Of a stretch of 64,000 nucleotides of DNA, positions 35,328-45,092 are shown in pieces. A model generated the notes under the pieces. That model saw only the letters and a program-made list of their open reading frames with translations. It had not been told where the DNA came from and did not search any database. The DNA is from Nostoc linckia NIES-25 (lineage in GTDB: Bacteria; Cyanobacteriota; Cyanobacteriia; Cyanobacteriales; Nostocaceae): the NCBI RefSeq assembly GCF_002368035.1, contig NZ_AP018222.1, positions 4,971,508 through 5,035,507 on the forward strand. Reading direction: 5' to 3'. Each line of letters opens with the position of its first letter. Position 1 is the stretch's first letter. Both the position numbers and the translations under genes were made by a program.

Positions 35328-37331
35328 TTAGGACTGTTTATAACAGGCAAATTCCATTGAAAAGGTAGCCATACCAGAAGTGAGCGATCGCAAGTCTGTA
35401 GAATACCCAAACATTCGCGCTAGCGGTACTTCTGCCCGAATCACTGAATATCCTTGCATTGTCTCGGAACCCAACAGCAAACCTCGACGGGAGGAAAGGT
35501 CGCCCTGAACTCTTCCCATGAACTCGTTTGGTGTTTCCACTTCTACGAGCATAATTGGTTCGAGGATGTAGGGTTTAGCTTTGGCGATCGCACTTTCTAG
35601 TGCTTGATGAGAAGCCGACCGGAACGCCAATTCTGAAGAGTCAATGGGGTGATATGAACCCCCCTCCAAAACGACTTTCACCCCGGTCACCGGATAGCCT
35701 GACAGCTTTCCTGATTCCATCGCCTCCCGGAAACCCTTCTCGCACGCGGGGATGTACTCTTTGGGAATCGCCCCCCCAACTACCCGATTCTCAAACACAA
35801 ATGGCTCATCTGTCGGTTCAATCCACCCAATAATATGGGCGTACATACCAGGGCCGCCTGATTGTTTCTTGAATCGATAATCAAAGGTAGCTTTTTGTCC
35901 AATGGTTTCCCGGTACGCCACGGCGGGAGTACCCACAAAAACTTCAGCATTGTATTCCCGTTGAATCCGTTCTAAGTAGATTTCCAGGTGGAGTTCGCCC
36001 ATCCCAGAAATCAAAGTTGCTCCTGATTCTGGGTCAATACTCAGCCTGAAGGTGGGGTCTTCTCGTTGAAAGCGGTTGAGTGCTTTGGAAAGGCGATCGC
36101 TATCTTCCTGTTTTTTGGGTGTAATCGCCAGCGTAATCACTGGTTCCGGCACATACATCCTTTCCAGAGACATTAGTGTTTCTCCGGTACACAATGTATC
36201 GCCAGAGGCACAATCTACACCTAACAGAGCAACAATATCCCCAGCTACTGCAACTTTCACCTCTTCGCGCTTGTTGGCGTGCATTCTCACCAAGCGACCG
36301 ATTTGCACCCGTTGTTCTGTACGGGAGTTATAAACGGTATCACCAGGCTTTAATGTCCCAGAGTAAATACGCGTGTAGGTCAACTGTCCGAAGGATTCAA
36401 CGGTGAGTTTGAATGCCAAAGCCACCAAGGAAGCATCGGGGTTAGGGTAGATACTGACTGATTCTGCGGTTTTGACTACTTCTCTATCTATGGGAGATGG
36501 TAGATAAAGAGCGATCGCATCCAACAGATTTTGCACTCCTTTGTTTTTGAATGCCGAACCCAGCAGTACTGGTGTGAGTTCCAGCCTCAAAGTTGCTTGG
36601 CGGATAGTTTGCCAAATCAGTTCTTGGGGAATCTCTTTACCTGACAACAACATCTCGGTCATGGGTTCGGAGAATAGCGACAAAGCATCTAGCAATTTCT
36701 CCCGCGCCTCTTGTGCTTCTTCCACAAGCATGTCGGGAATTGGATGTTTCACCCAATTTTCACCGTTTTCACCCTCAAAGTAGTGAGCGGTCATTTCCAC
36801 TAGGTCAATTACACCTTGGAATTGGTCTTCATTACCGATGGGATATTGGAGTAATACGGCGTTTAATTGCAGGCGATCGCGTATTGCCTGTACTACACGA
36901 AATGGATTTGCACCCATCCGATCCATCTTATTGATGAATGCCAAACGCGGCACGCGGTAGCGTTTCATCTGCCGATCTACTGTGATGGACTGGGACTGCA
37001 CGCCCGCCACAGCACACAGCACCATTACTGCCCCATCAAGTACCCGCAGGGCACGCTCTACTTCAATAGTGAAATCAACATGTCCTGGTGTATCAATTAA
37101 ATTTATTAGGGTGTCATGCCACTGACAGGTTGTTGCAGCAGAGGTGATGGTAATACCATGTAGCTTTTCCTCCGGCATAAAGTCCATTGTTGCGCCCTTG
37201 CCGCCTCCTTTCACCTCCTCAATAGCATGGATTCTGCCTGTGTAGAAGAGAATTCGCTCTGATAGCGTAGTTTTACCAGAGTCAATGTGGGCAGAAATAC
37301 CAATATTGCGGACGCGTTCTCGCGGGATCAT
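35328..37331 (-). CDS. Elongation factor G paralogue, mitochondrial EF-G1-like
   Basis: A translocase GTPase of 667 residues. G1 loop AHIDSGKT, G3 DTPGHVD, G4 NKMD and the EF-G domains II-V follow. HIDSGKT (not HIDAGKT), the block GATMDFMPEEKLHGITI and RVLDGAVMVLCAVAGVQSQ resemble mitochondrial EF-G1 more than the canonical bacterial EF-G. The start is ATG 37331, with AAGGA eight bases upstream; TTG 37358 is unlikely. It stands alone, not in an rps12-rps7-fusA-tufA operon, so it is a second EF-G. Confidence 0.92.
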   Translation of the reverse strand: MIPRERVRNIGISAHIDSGKTTLSERILFYTGRIHAIEEVKGGGKGATMDFMPEEKLHGITITSAATTCQWHDTLINLIDTPGHVDFTIEVERALRVLDGAVMVLCAVAGVQSQSITVDRQMKRYRVPRLAFINKMDRMGANPFRVVQAIRDRLQLNAVLLQYPIGNEDQFQGVIDLVEMTAHYFEGENGENWVKHPIPDMLVEEAQEAREKLLDALSLFSEPMTEMLLSGKEIPQELIWQTIRQATLRLELTPVLLGSAFKNKGVQNLLDAIALYLPSPIDREVVKTAESVSIYPNPDASLVALAFKLTVESFGQLTYTRIYSGTLKPGDTVYNSRTEQRVQIGRLVRMHANKREEVKVAVAGDIVALLGVDCASGDTLCTGETLMSLERMYVPEPVITLAITPKKQEDSDRLSKALNRFQREDPTFRLSIDPESGATLISGMGELHLEIYLERIQREYNAEVFVGTPAVAYRETIGQKATFDYRFKKQSGGPGMYAHIIGWIEPTDEPFVFENRVVGGAIPKEYIPACEKGFREAMESGKLSGYPVTGVKVVLEGGSYHPIDSSELAFRSASHQALESAIAKAKPYILEPIMLVEVETPNEFMGRVQGDLSSRRGLLLGSETMQGYSVIRAEVPLARMFGYSTDLRSLTSGMATFSMEFACYKQS

Positions 37332-37358
37332 AAAATTTCCTTTTTGTTCAAGGGACAA

Positions 37359-37886
37359 ATAGTCACCACTAAGATGGTGATATATTTTGTATTATACATG
37401 TAGTATAAATAAAAGAAAAGGCTTTTAACAGAGGTTCCCCCTTTTTTAAGCTACGGTGTATACACAAGTCAAAAAACTATTACTACAAAAGATTTGAGTC
37501 CGGTAGGGTGCGTTATGGACGATAGTCCTAACGCACCGCAAATTTCTGGCGGTGCCGTACTGGCGTGGCAAGCCTAAATTGATGCAAAAATTGTAGGTTG
37601 GGTTGAGGCTCTGCGAAACCCAACACCGCGATCAATGTTGGGTTTTGTTCCTCAACCCAACCTACTCCTAATGCACTATTTTAGCCTTGTCACGCCACTA
37701 GCGTGGCAAGCTTAAAATAGTGCATTATTAAACTCTTGTGGGGTGGGCATCCTGCCCGCCCGGACGGGTGAGGACACCCATCCCACAATAAAATCTATTG
37801 CAATATTTTAGCCTTGCCACGCCAGTACCCTCAGGCGTAACACACCCTTAGTTTTAGCTATCAGTCAACAGTTAACAAACAACCTC
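37359..37886. other. Intergenic region filled by nested repeats
   Basis: A 528-bp gap. The first 130 bp are AT-rich. Then 37490-37852 is a stack of palindromes and a composite MITE-like insertion, described separately. No coding sequence was seen. Confidence 0.6.
37561..37824. mobile_element. Composite MITE-like insertion with GTAC target duplication
   Basis: Flanked by GTAC on both sides (37557-37560 and 37825-37828). Ends TGGCGTGGCAAG and CTTGCCACGCCA type. It has two modules: 37561-37697, which holds the GGTTGGGTT palindrome 37593-37665, and 37699-37824 (126 bp), nearly the same as 41132-41257. The host sequence on both sides matches the uninterrupted element at 53934-54022. Confidence 0.82.
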
Positions 37887-39671
37887 TCAGATTTTTGCAG
37901 CACAAACCCATCTATTGCGTCCTTGTTCTTTAGCTTTATACAAAGCTTTATCAGCTGCATCAACTAACTCTTGAGCAGAACTTTTAGCTGTTGGAATTTG
38001 AGTTACCACACCTAAACTGACGGTGACAAAATATTGAGAGCTATTCTTTTTCGTATGAGAAATTTTTAATTTTTCAATAGATTGATGAATCAAGCTAGTT
38101 ACTTTAATAGCACCTGATTCGTTAGTATTAGGCAAAAGGACAATAAATTCTTCACCACCATAACGAGCTAGGAGATCGGTAGGACGCTTTAATACAATTT
38201 GTGCGGCACGAGCAACTTGTATTAAGCATTCGTCCCCTGCTAGATGTCCATAATAATCGTTATAATCTTTGAAATAGTCAATATCAAATAAAACTAAAGA
38301 TAAATAATTTCCACTTCGTTTTAGTCGATTCCATTCCTTTTCTAAAAATTCATCAAAACAACGACGGTTAGCTATTTTAGTTAGACCATCTAGCTTACTA
38401 AGTTTTTCTAACTTAGAATTTGCCAGTTCTAAAGCATGATTCGCTTCAGCCAATTGATTAGCATGGAAGCGGGATTGCTCTAATAATTCTGAATGTTCTA
38501 AAGCTACATTAAACTGAGCTGCTAATTGCCTAATAAATTTAATTTCAAACATATTCCACTCGCGCAAACCAGTGCATTGATGAACGCATAATAATCCCCA
38601 CAATGTTTTTCCTTTCATGAGAGGTACAACAATTTGCGCCTTGATTTGAAATTGCTCTAAGAGTTGGAGGTGACAATCTTGTAGTCCAGCTTGATAAATA
38701 TTTGAGAATACCTGTATACGACCTTGGTGATAAGGAACTGCATATTTTTCACTAAAACAATGATCCTTCACTTTTATGCCAATCACTGAATCGCAATCGG
38801 GCAATACATTCTCAGAGACAAATTCGCCAGAGATATAGTTTGATTTAGGATCGAATCGAAAGATAACGACCCGATCTGCACGGAGAGCTTTACGAACTTC
38901 TCGTACAGTTGTCTTAAATAAAGTATTTAAATTCAGAGATTCACGAATTTCAGCAACTAAATTAAACAGAATCTCTTGCTGCTGGTTTGCTTTATGCAGT
39001 TCTGCTGCTTTTTGTTCTGCTTGAGCTAATAATTCTGCTTGTTTAACTGCAAATCCTAACTGCGTTGCAATCTGAGACAAAAACTGTATTTCTAATTTTT
39101 TCCATTGATGTGGCTGTGAGTGCTGATAAGCAGCCAGTACTCCCCAAAGTTTTTTTCCTACAAAAATTGGTGCAGTTGCATAAGCTCGAATATGGAACTG
39201 TTCTAAAATTTCTAAATGGCATTGAGACAAGCCTATTGAGTAGACATCTGAAACCACTAAAGTTTCATTATTCCGATAACGTCCACCTTGATGTTCTTGT
39301 AAATAAGAGTCATTCCAAAGTGTATTTTTTCCTAATGCGTCTACATGATCCCATCCAGGCTCTGCAAACTCAAAATCGTTGACAAATTCTCCACCCCAGT
39401 CATTATGGAAACGATAGACGGCAATTCGTTCAACGCGGAGTAACTTGCAAGTTTCTTTAGTGGCTGTACGGAAAATAGTTTCTAACTCTAGAGAAGCCCT
39501 GATTTTACTAATAACTCTATAAAGCGCCTTTTCTTGTTCTTCTAATTGCTGAATTTGAACGTTTTTTTCATGCAATTGAGCTATTAAATTACTAACACTA
39601 GGCTGTCCTAAAAGTTTACACAATAAATCAGCAGATAATTTAGTGATGTTATGTAACATTTTGTCTGGCAT
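37887..39671 (-). CDS. Diguanylate cyclase with two cyanobacteriochrome-like GAF domains
   Basis: Predicted light-responsive c-di-GMP synthase of 594 residues: coiled coil (about 30-55), GAF1 (about 60-215), GAF2 (about 245-395), coiled coil (400-425), GGDEF (about 428-590). GAF1 has W119, D121 and the C151-H152 pair; the D-to-C spacing of 30 equals that of red/green cyanobacteriochromes. GAF2 has the motif DHCF (303-306) and C333-H334; C305 to C333 is 28 residues, the spacing of DXCF dual-cysteine types. The cyclase has GGEEF (505-509) and an RPTD inhibitory site (496-499), so it should be active. No membrane helix. The bilin assignment is inference from motifs. Confidence 0.88.
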   Translation of the reverse strand: MPDKMLHNITKLSADLLCKLLGQPSVSNLIAQLHEKNVQIQQLEEQEKALYRVISKIRASLELETIFRTATKETCKLLRVERIAVYRFHNDWGGEFVNDFEFAEPGWDHVDALGKNTLWNDSYLQEHQGGRYRNNETLVVSDVYSIGLSQCHLEILEQFHIRAYATAPIFVGKKLWGVLAAYQHSQPHQWKKLEIQFLSQIATQLGFAVKQAELLAQAEQKAAELHKANQQQEILFNLVAEIRESLNLNTLFKTTVREVRKALRADRVVIFRFDPKSNYISGEFVSENVLPDCDSVIGIKVKDHCFSEKYAVPYHQGRIQVFSNIYQAGLQDCHLQLLEQFQIKAQIVVPLMKGKTLWGLLCVHQCTGLREWNMFEIKFIRQLAAQFNVALEHSELLEQSRFHANQLAEANHALELANSKLEKLSKLDGLTKIANRRCFDEFLEKEWNRLKRSGNYLSLVLFDIDYFKDYNDYYGHLAGDECLIQVARAAQIVLKRPTDLLARYGGEEFIVLLPNTNESGAIKVTSLIHQSIEKLKISHTKKNSSQYFVTVSLGVVTQIPTAKSSAQELVDAADKALYKAKEQGRNRWVCAAKI

Positions 39672-40240
39672 AAAAAATGATAATTTAAATTGTTTTATTT
39701 ATAAAAAATCGAAGCAAACACTATCTTCCGTAATTGTTTTATTTTATATTAACTTATACCAAACCTTTGTTTAAGTTTAACTCTGCTACAACTCATTCTG
39801 TTAAAAGATTAAATTAAAATTTAAAGCATAATACTTGCTGTTTCTTACTGTTAGTACCCCATTCCAAACAAGTTCAAAATAAGTAAATTTTGTCAAGGAG
39901 ACAATCATTTTGTTGCAATTAGCACAAGTGTTACTTAAAGCAATACCATAAAGTAGATATGGAAGAAAATACTGATAATAGAGAAAAACTGTTGATGCTT
40001 GCCCCAGCTGACGTTTAAGATAGGTATTCAAGCGGAGGAAATAAAAGCTTGAAACTCATATTGGTAGCTCCCAACCCATTGTTGTGTGCAGCCTTTCAAC
40101 AGAATTTTAATTACTTACCCAATGTAGAAATATAGTTGCAGCCGAAAGACAACTTCAGATATGGGAAGGAGATTCTAGGTAAAGTCTCAAAAAAGACCCT
40201 GGCGTGGTATCCTGCTGGGGCGATCGCTATTCTCAACGCT
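39672..40240. other. Intergenic region, AT-rich
   Basis: A 569-bp gap between divergent genes. A frame upstream of the phosphorylase start stays open from about 40136 but has a TTG start and an unconserved sequence, so I treat it as leader. No repeat was seen. Confidence 0.45.
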
Positions 40241-41026
40241 ATGGCAAATAAACACTTCTATCACATTGGCTTCGGACAAGATAATTTAGGTTCATCGCCT
40301 CCCACCATAGCCCTATTATCTGGCGACCCAGAGCGATCGCGTCTGATTGCCCAAACTTATTTACAAGATGTACTCTTGTTGTCAGAAAATCGCGGACTCA
40401 ATAGCTATCTGGGATTTTTACCTAATGGTCGCCCCATTTTATCTGCTACTAGTGGTATGGGTGCGCCTTCATTAAGTATTGTTGTGAATGAGTTGGTACA
40501 AGTAGGTATTCGGCAAATTATTCGCATTGGTACTTGTGGTTCCATTCAACCCCATATCGCTGTTGGTAGCGTTGTTATTAGCAATGCAGCATTGTGTCGC
40601 CAAGGTGCGGCAAATGATATTGCACCTGTGGAATATCCAGCCGCAGCCGATCCTTTTCTCACAGTTGCCTTAGTTAAAGCCGCACAAGAATTAGGGGTTG
40701 ACTATTATTTAGGAATTACGGCGTCAGTTGATACTTTTTATGAAGGACAAGAACGCACTGATTCCGCAAATCCAAATTTAATGCGATCGCTGCATGGTAT
40801 TACAGAAGAATATCGGCGATTAAATATCTTGAATTATGAGATGGAATCCGGCACGTTGTTTAAAATGGCTGGAGTATATAATTTTGCCGCAGCAGCTATT
40901 TGTGGTGTAGTTGCTGGCCGTACTGTCAGTGAAAATATCATTTTAGAACAGAGAGATATTGCTGTGAAAAATGCGATCGCCACTGCTGTACGCGCAGCAG
41001 CAACAATATTTGAGCCGGGTAATTAA
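40241..41026 (+). CDS. Nucleoside phosphorylase (uridine phosphorylase-like)
   Basis: A 261-residue enzyme of the PNP/UDP family that splits a nucleoside with phosphate. Motifs: LLSGDPERSRLIA (phosphate site), SGMGAPS, RIGTCGSIQ and NYEMESGTLFKMA (substrate ribose site), as in uridine phosphorylases. The start is ATG 40241; the frame is open upstream to 40136 without conservation. Substrate preference, uridine or other, is inferred. Confidence 0.88.
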   Translation: MANKHFYHIGFGQDNLGSSPPTIALLSGDPERSRLIAQTYLQDVLLLSENRGLNSYLGFLPNGRPILSATSGMGAPSLSIVVNELVQVGIRQIIRIGTCGSIQPHIAVGSVVISNAALCRQGAANDIAPVEYPAAADPFLTVALVKAAQELGVDYYLGITASVDTFYEGQERTDSANPNLMRSLHGITEEYRRLNILNYEMESGTLFKMAGVYNFAAAAICGVVAGRTVSENIILEQRDIAVKNAIATAVRAAATIFEPGN

Positions 41027-41491
41027 TATAGGACTCATATTTGATTTGGAGAAATACACGTAGTGGCGTGACAAGGCTAACGCGGCAGTTAACGATTTAG
41101 GTGCGTTAGGCTACGCCATAACACACCCTACTGGCGTGACAAGCTTAAAATAGTGCATTAGTAAACTCTTGTAGGGTGGGCATCCTGCCCGCCCGGACGG
41201 GTGAGGACACCCATCCCACAATAAAATCTAATGCAACATTTTAGCCTTGTCACGCTACTACTGGCGTGGCAAGCTTAAAATAAATTATTCTCCTTATCCC
41301 AACTCTCTATTTACTCGGTTAATCAACTCTCAGTAGTTTTATCATGTCTTTATCTAATCTTTAATTTATAAATCAGTAATTCTAGGTAATATAAGTAAAA
41401 ATAAAAAAGTAAAAACTAAAAAAATAGAAATCAATTTATTTTAGCAATTGAGATATTAATAAATATCGAAATAATGGAGAATTAAGATAAT
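41027..41491. other. Intergenic region with a MITE-like element
   Basis: A 465-bp gap. It begins with one end of the TATAGGACT family (about 41030-41055), then a GTGCGTTAGG/CATAACACACCCTAC palindrome, then the 126-bp element at 41132-41257. The rest is AT-rich. Confidence 0.55.
41132..41257. mobile_element. 126-bp MITE-like element
   Basis: Ends TGGCGTGACAAGCTTAAAAT and ATTTTAGCCTTGTCACGCTA type; centre GGGCATCCTGCCCGCCCGG palindrome. Same length and about nine in ten bases identical to 37699-37824. A further single end follows at 41262-41280. Confidence 0.82.
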
Positions 41492-42067
41492 ATGAAGAAC
41501 GTCTGGAGGCATGGGATTCAAACCATCAATTTCAGTGCGGTTGCAGTCATGCCTACACTACTATTTTTAGTATTATTCAATCAAGCATCAATTGGAGATC
41601 CAGGAACATGTTTTATGGTAACTTCTTCTGGTGAAACCATTGGATTGGCAAAGCTTTGTGGTGGTAAGACAGCTGAACCTTCAGACGCTTCTTCGGACGA
41701 CGGAGTTTTTCGAGTTCCCATCAAACGCCGCTTTGGTGGAACTCCTATAGTTGATGTTACTTTCAATGACAAAAAAACCTTTGAAATGATTGTAGATACA
41801 GGTGCTAGTGCTACTGTGATTACTCGAAATATGGCAAGTAGCCTGCAACTCAAAACTACAGGTATCTTAGAAGCTCAAGTTGCTGATGGTAGTGAAGTCC
41901 AATTTTCAACAAGTAAGGTAAAATCTATTACAGTAGGTGGGGTTGTAGCGCATAATATTCAAGTAGCGATCGCTCCACAAGCTGACATTGGGCTACTAGG
42001 TCATGATTTTTTTGGTAACTACGATATTAAGATTTTAGAGAAACAAGTGGAGTTTCATCACCGCTAG
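41492..42067 (+). CDS. Retropepsin-like aspartic protease, membrane or exported
   Basis: A 191-residue protein with an N-terminal hydrophobic segment (about 14-33) and a single retropepsin-like domain (about 75-190). Active-site motif VDTGAS at 101-106 (D102), then IGLLGHDFFGNYDI, the family's second strand signature. It likely works as a dimer outside the cytoplasm. Substrate unknown. The start is ATG 41492. Confidence 0.85.
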   Translation: MKNVWRHGIQTINFSAVAVMPTLLFLVLFNQASIGDPGTCFMVTSSGETIGLAKLCGGKTAEPSDASSDDGVFRVPIKRRFGGTPIVDVTFNDKKTFEMIVDTGASATVITRNMASSLQLKTTGILEAQVADGSEVQFSTSKVKSITVGGVVAHNIQVAIAPQADIGLLGHDFFGNYDIKILEKQVEFHHR

Positions 42068-42141
42068 CTGTGAATTATAGATTTTGAATTTTGGATTTTG
42101 CATTAGAAGAAACAATCTAAAATCCAAAATTCAATCTTCGT

Positions 42142-43242
42142 TTAGTAGCTTTGCAGATAACTTTCTAAGCTGGGTACATCAACCCAACTGCTTGTTTCGT
42201 GGGATTTGTGAGATAAATCCATCAATAATTGAGAATAAATTCCTTCTCGCAGAGATGGTACTGTTTGCTGGTTTTGGTCAATTCCTTGTACCCATTGGTC
42301 TATGACACGAATAAATGCAGAAATTCGTCCATCAGCGTAATTTTTGGGAAAAATTAATCGACTTGGTATTTCTATTTCTGCAAGAGGTTTACCTGGCTGG
42401 GAACCCCAAACACGAAAACCGTGTATATAATCTTTTTGATTTTCACTACCTACAATTAAAGTACCGCGATCGCCATATACTTCTATCCAATGGGTTCTTG
42501 TTGCGTGAACAACCGCGCTGATGGTAACTTGGCAAGGTGTACCATCTGCTAATTCCAGCGTTAATATACAATTGTCATCTGTATTTACTGGCTTTAATTC
42601 TTGATTTGTTGGGTCAATTCGCGCCGGAATTGCAGTAGTCAAATGGGCGCTTAATTTCCGCACTGGGCCGAATAACCAATGAATATAATCGAAGGCGTGG
42701 GAACCCAATGACCCCAATGCACCGCCTCCCTTTTCTTTATCAGAATACCAATTCCAAGGACGCGAAGCATCAGCACGAGAAGAACCTAACCAATCAATTC
42801 TAATTAAGCGCAACTCGCCCACATATTTTGCTGACAAAAGTTCAGCAAATAATTGCCATCCTGGTACAAAACGAAATTCAAAATCTACACTAGCAATGAC
42901 GCCTTTTTGTTTAGCTAATCGATAAAGTTCTTTGGCTTCATTTGCATTTAAAGCTATGGGTTTTTCTAGTAGTAAATGTTTGCCTGCTTCTAGGACTGTT
43001 TTTGCCATTTCATAGTGCAAAAAAGGTGGCGTAGAAATGCTGACTGCTTGGACTTCTGGTAATGCCACAATATCTGCAAGTGTATCGCAGGCGTGAGGAA
43101 TATTATGGGATTGTGCTATGGCTTTGGCTTTATTGATATCTCGGTGATAAACAGCAACTACCTCGGTGCGAGGATGTGCTTGGAATCCAGGAATGTGGAC
43201 TTTTTGACCAAATCCAGTACCAGCGATCGCAACCCCAATCAT
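42142..43242 (-). CDS. Gfo/Idh/MocA-family oxidoreductase
   Basis: A 366-residue NAD(P)-dependent sugar-type dehydrogenase from ATG 43242 (MIGVAIAGTGFGQ; the frame extends nine residues upstream). Rossmann motif AGTGFGQKVH, then EKPIALNANEA with the conserved EKP lysine, and a C-terminal beta domain with GSLGSHAFDYIHWL. The family includes inositol 2-dehydrogenases, but nothing here supports that substrate. It is 3.4 kb from the inositol locus, has no operator palindrome upstream and is treated as separate. Confidence 0.85.
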   Translation of the reverse strand: MIGVAIAGTGFGQKVHIPGFQAHPRTEVVAVYHRDINKAKAIAQSHNIPHACDTLADIVALPEVQAVSISTPPFLHYEMAKTVLEAGKHLLLEKPIALNANEAKELYRLAKQKGVIASVDFEFRFVPGWQLFAELLSAKYVGELRLIRIDWLGSSRADASRPWNWYSDKEKGGGALGSLGSHAFDYIHWLFGPVRKLSAHLTTAIPARIDPTNQELKPVNTDDNCILTLELADGTPCQVTISAVVHATRTHWIEVYGDRGTLIVGSENQKDYIHGFRVWGSQPGKPLAEIEIPSRLIFPKNYADGRISAFIRVIDQWVQGIDQNQQTVPSLREGIYSQLLMDLSHKSHETSSWVDVPSLESYLQSY

Positions 43243-43367
43243 ATGATCTTTACTCCCATATTTATACAAATTATTCTCAAGAATTCATTATGCTGACGGG
43301 GCGACGAAATAGCCTCAAAATCTGAGAAGATAAAACGTGTAGCAATTTATCTTAAATAAACATAGTA

Positions 43368-44225
43368 CTACAAAATATCTCGCGCTTCTGCTACAGTATT
43401 TGCCAGAACGATGCCACGTAAGATTTCCTGCAACCGCTCGAAATCATAAATTTGGTTAATTTGCGTCATCAATTCTATACCCTCATTGCCAAATTTTACC
43501 TCCAAAATCATTGCGATATTGGATAAAATGTTATCCCGCCGTCCGCGTTCCTCACCAATGCTTATCCCACGCTGTTCAATTTCCTGATACCAAGGCGACT
43601 CACGTATCACAGCCATATCCCACCTCATAATCTCTTGAACTAATGTACTCTCTAGCACAAAGGTTGCAAAAAAGGCCAGCACTGTCTCCAGTTGATTTAA
43701 CTGTTCATCAGCACGCAAAATTCGCAATGCTTCTCTAATTGTAAACTCGTTCTCACCCCCTTTAAGAATTGGCACAAAAGGCAACAATGAAGGTAATGGT
43801 TTCTCAAAAACAATATTGACATCAACCTCCCACAAATTAATCACACGATAATCTTGACGTGCTTCTAATCCAGCAATATTTGAGGAAAATCTATTAGTTA
43901 TTTCCTCATCACCGATTTTCAAAATGTTAATTAATACTGGGTATGTTGGTAATTGGTATTTCTCTTCCGCTAGTGCTGCATAAGCACGCATCCGGCGTGG
44001 CATTGCTGATGAAGGACGCAATTGTAATTCGTTGAGAACCAAAAATTGACCATATTGTTGACTTTGAACACGGATTAAAACATCGCTTTCTCTGCTAATC
44101 CATTGAAATTCTGAATTGAGAATTTCGCCAGCTACGATATCGGGAATCTGTGTTACCCATTTTACCCAATTATCAGGTGCGAGGCTAATTAACTTTTTGG
44201 TACTGATATCTGCACGCTTTGTCAT
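43368..44225 (-). CDS. Rpn/DUF4351-type putative nuclease
   Basis: A 285-residue protein related to the Rpn/YhgA-like PD-(D/E)XK group common in cyanobacteria. DVLIRV...FLVLNELQLRP (about 48-72) holds the D...ExQ nuclease core; the C-terminal half is helical with a repeated FxLExxxxQE pattern and an RGRRDNILSNIAMIL segment. These proteins are usually many per genome and transposon-associated. The function of this copy is unknown. Confidence 0.72.
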   Translation of the reverse strand: MTKRADISTKKLISLAPDNWVKWVTQIPDIVAGEILNSEFQWISRESDVLIRVQSQQYGQFLVLNELQLRPSSAMPRRMRAYAALAEEKYQLPTYPVLINILKIGDEEITNRFSSNIAGLEARQDYRVINLWEVDVNIVFEKPLPSLLPFVPILKGGENEFTIREALRILRADEQLNQLETVLAFFATFVLESTLVQEIMRWDMAVIRESPWYQEIEQRGISIGEERGRRDNILSNIAMILEVKFGNEGIELMTQINQIYDFERLQEILRGIVLANTVAEARDIL

Positions 44226-44344
44226 TTGATAACCAAATTATTAGTTGCTAAATGTTTTGCTTCCTTATATATCTACAAACAAATTTGGATTATTTATTTT
44301 TTGAACTACTCTATGCCAAAAATTGGATAACTCTTATTCATCTT

Positions 44345-44812
44345 TTATCGCAAAACTCTAATTGTGAAAGGATAACGATAATGTTGTCCATTGTAAGCTT
44401 TGATAGCAGCAAAAGTAACTAAAAATGATTGTAATATTAGTATTAATGAAATTAATGATGTCAGTACAATTAGTAAACTATCTAAAGTAAATTTTACTTC
44501 GTTAATTTTACTATTAGTAGTTACTGCCAAACTAAAGCTGGTTAACACAAAAAATAAAGAGATAACAATAAAAATTAATGTATAAAACGTCAAAGAAATT
44601 TGAAAATTTAAAGATTCTTTACCTTGAAAATCAATCCAGGGATATTTTGCTTTTTTTAATCGCCAAATCATGAGTGGGGCTAACAGATTCAGGGGTAAAA
44701 ATAAAGGTATGCCAATATATACCAAAAACAAGACTAAGATCCATGCCAATAAAGCCGAGAGATGACACAACACAGCCCATATACGCATTTGTTGTTTAGG
44801 TTTTTCTCTCAT
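44345..44812 (-). CDS. DUF4870 membrane protein
   Basis: A 155-residue protein with three or four hydrophobic helices and the DUF4870 sequence WRLKKAKYPWIDFQGKESLN. Small four-helix membrane protein of unknown role. Complete. Confidence 0.75.
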   Translation of the reverse strand: MREKPKQQMRIWAVLCHLSALLAWILVLFLVYIGIPLFLPLNLLAPLMIWRLKKAKYPWIDFQGKESLNFQISLTFYTLIFIVISLFFVLTSFSLAVTTNSKINEVKFTLDSLLIVLTSLISLILILQSFLVTFAAIKAYNGQHYRYPFTIRVLR

Positions 44813-45092
44813 AGCTTTTTAAGTTCGAGTGGATCTACCAGATAATTCTCCACTTTACTACCAATAAAATAGCCAAACAATAGCTCAAAATCTGAGTATT
44901 TCTCGGTCATAGTTTTTGGGAACAGGTTCTATATTCCTAGACTATGCCTTCTGTTGGTTCCAAGGCAACCTCTATATAAACAGGACTTACGCACAAAGGT
45001 TGTCTGTTGAGACTGGGTAGGGTGTAAGGGAAGAATTAATGCACAGTAACTCCTTGCCCTACACCCCATGCCCCATGCCCAATACCCGATTC

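Noticed and set aside
40136..40240. N-terminal extension of the nucleoside phosphorylase
   Set aside because: It starts at TTG, has an unconserved sequence, and the family begins near the ATG at 40241.
42142..43242. Gfo/Idh/MocA protein as inositol 2-dehydrogenase of the inositol locus
   Set aside because: It is separated by several unrelated genes, lacks the operator palindrome, and the family covers many substrates.
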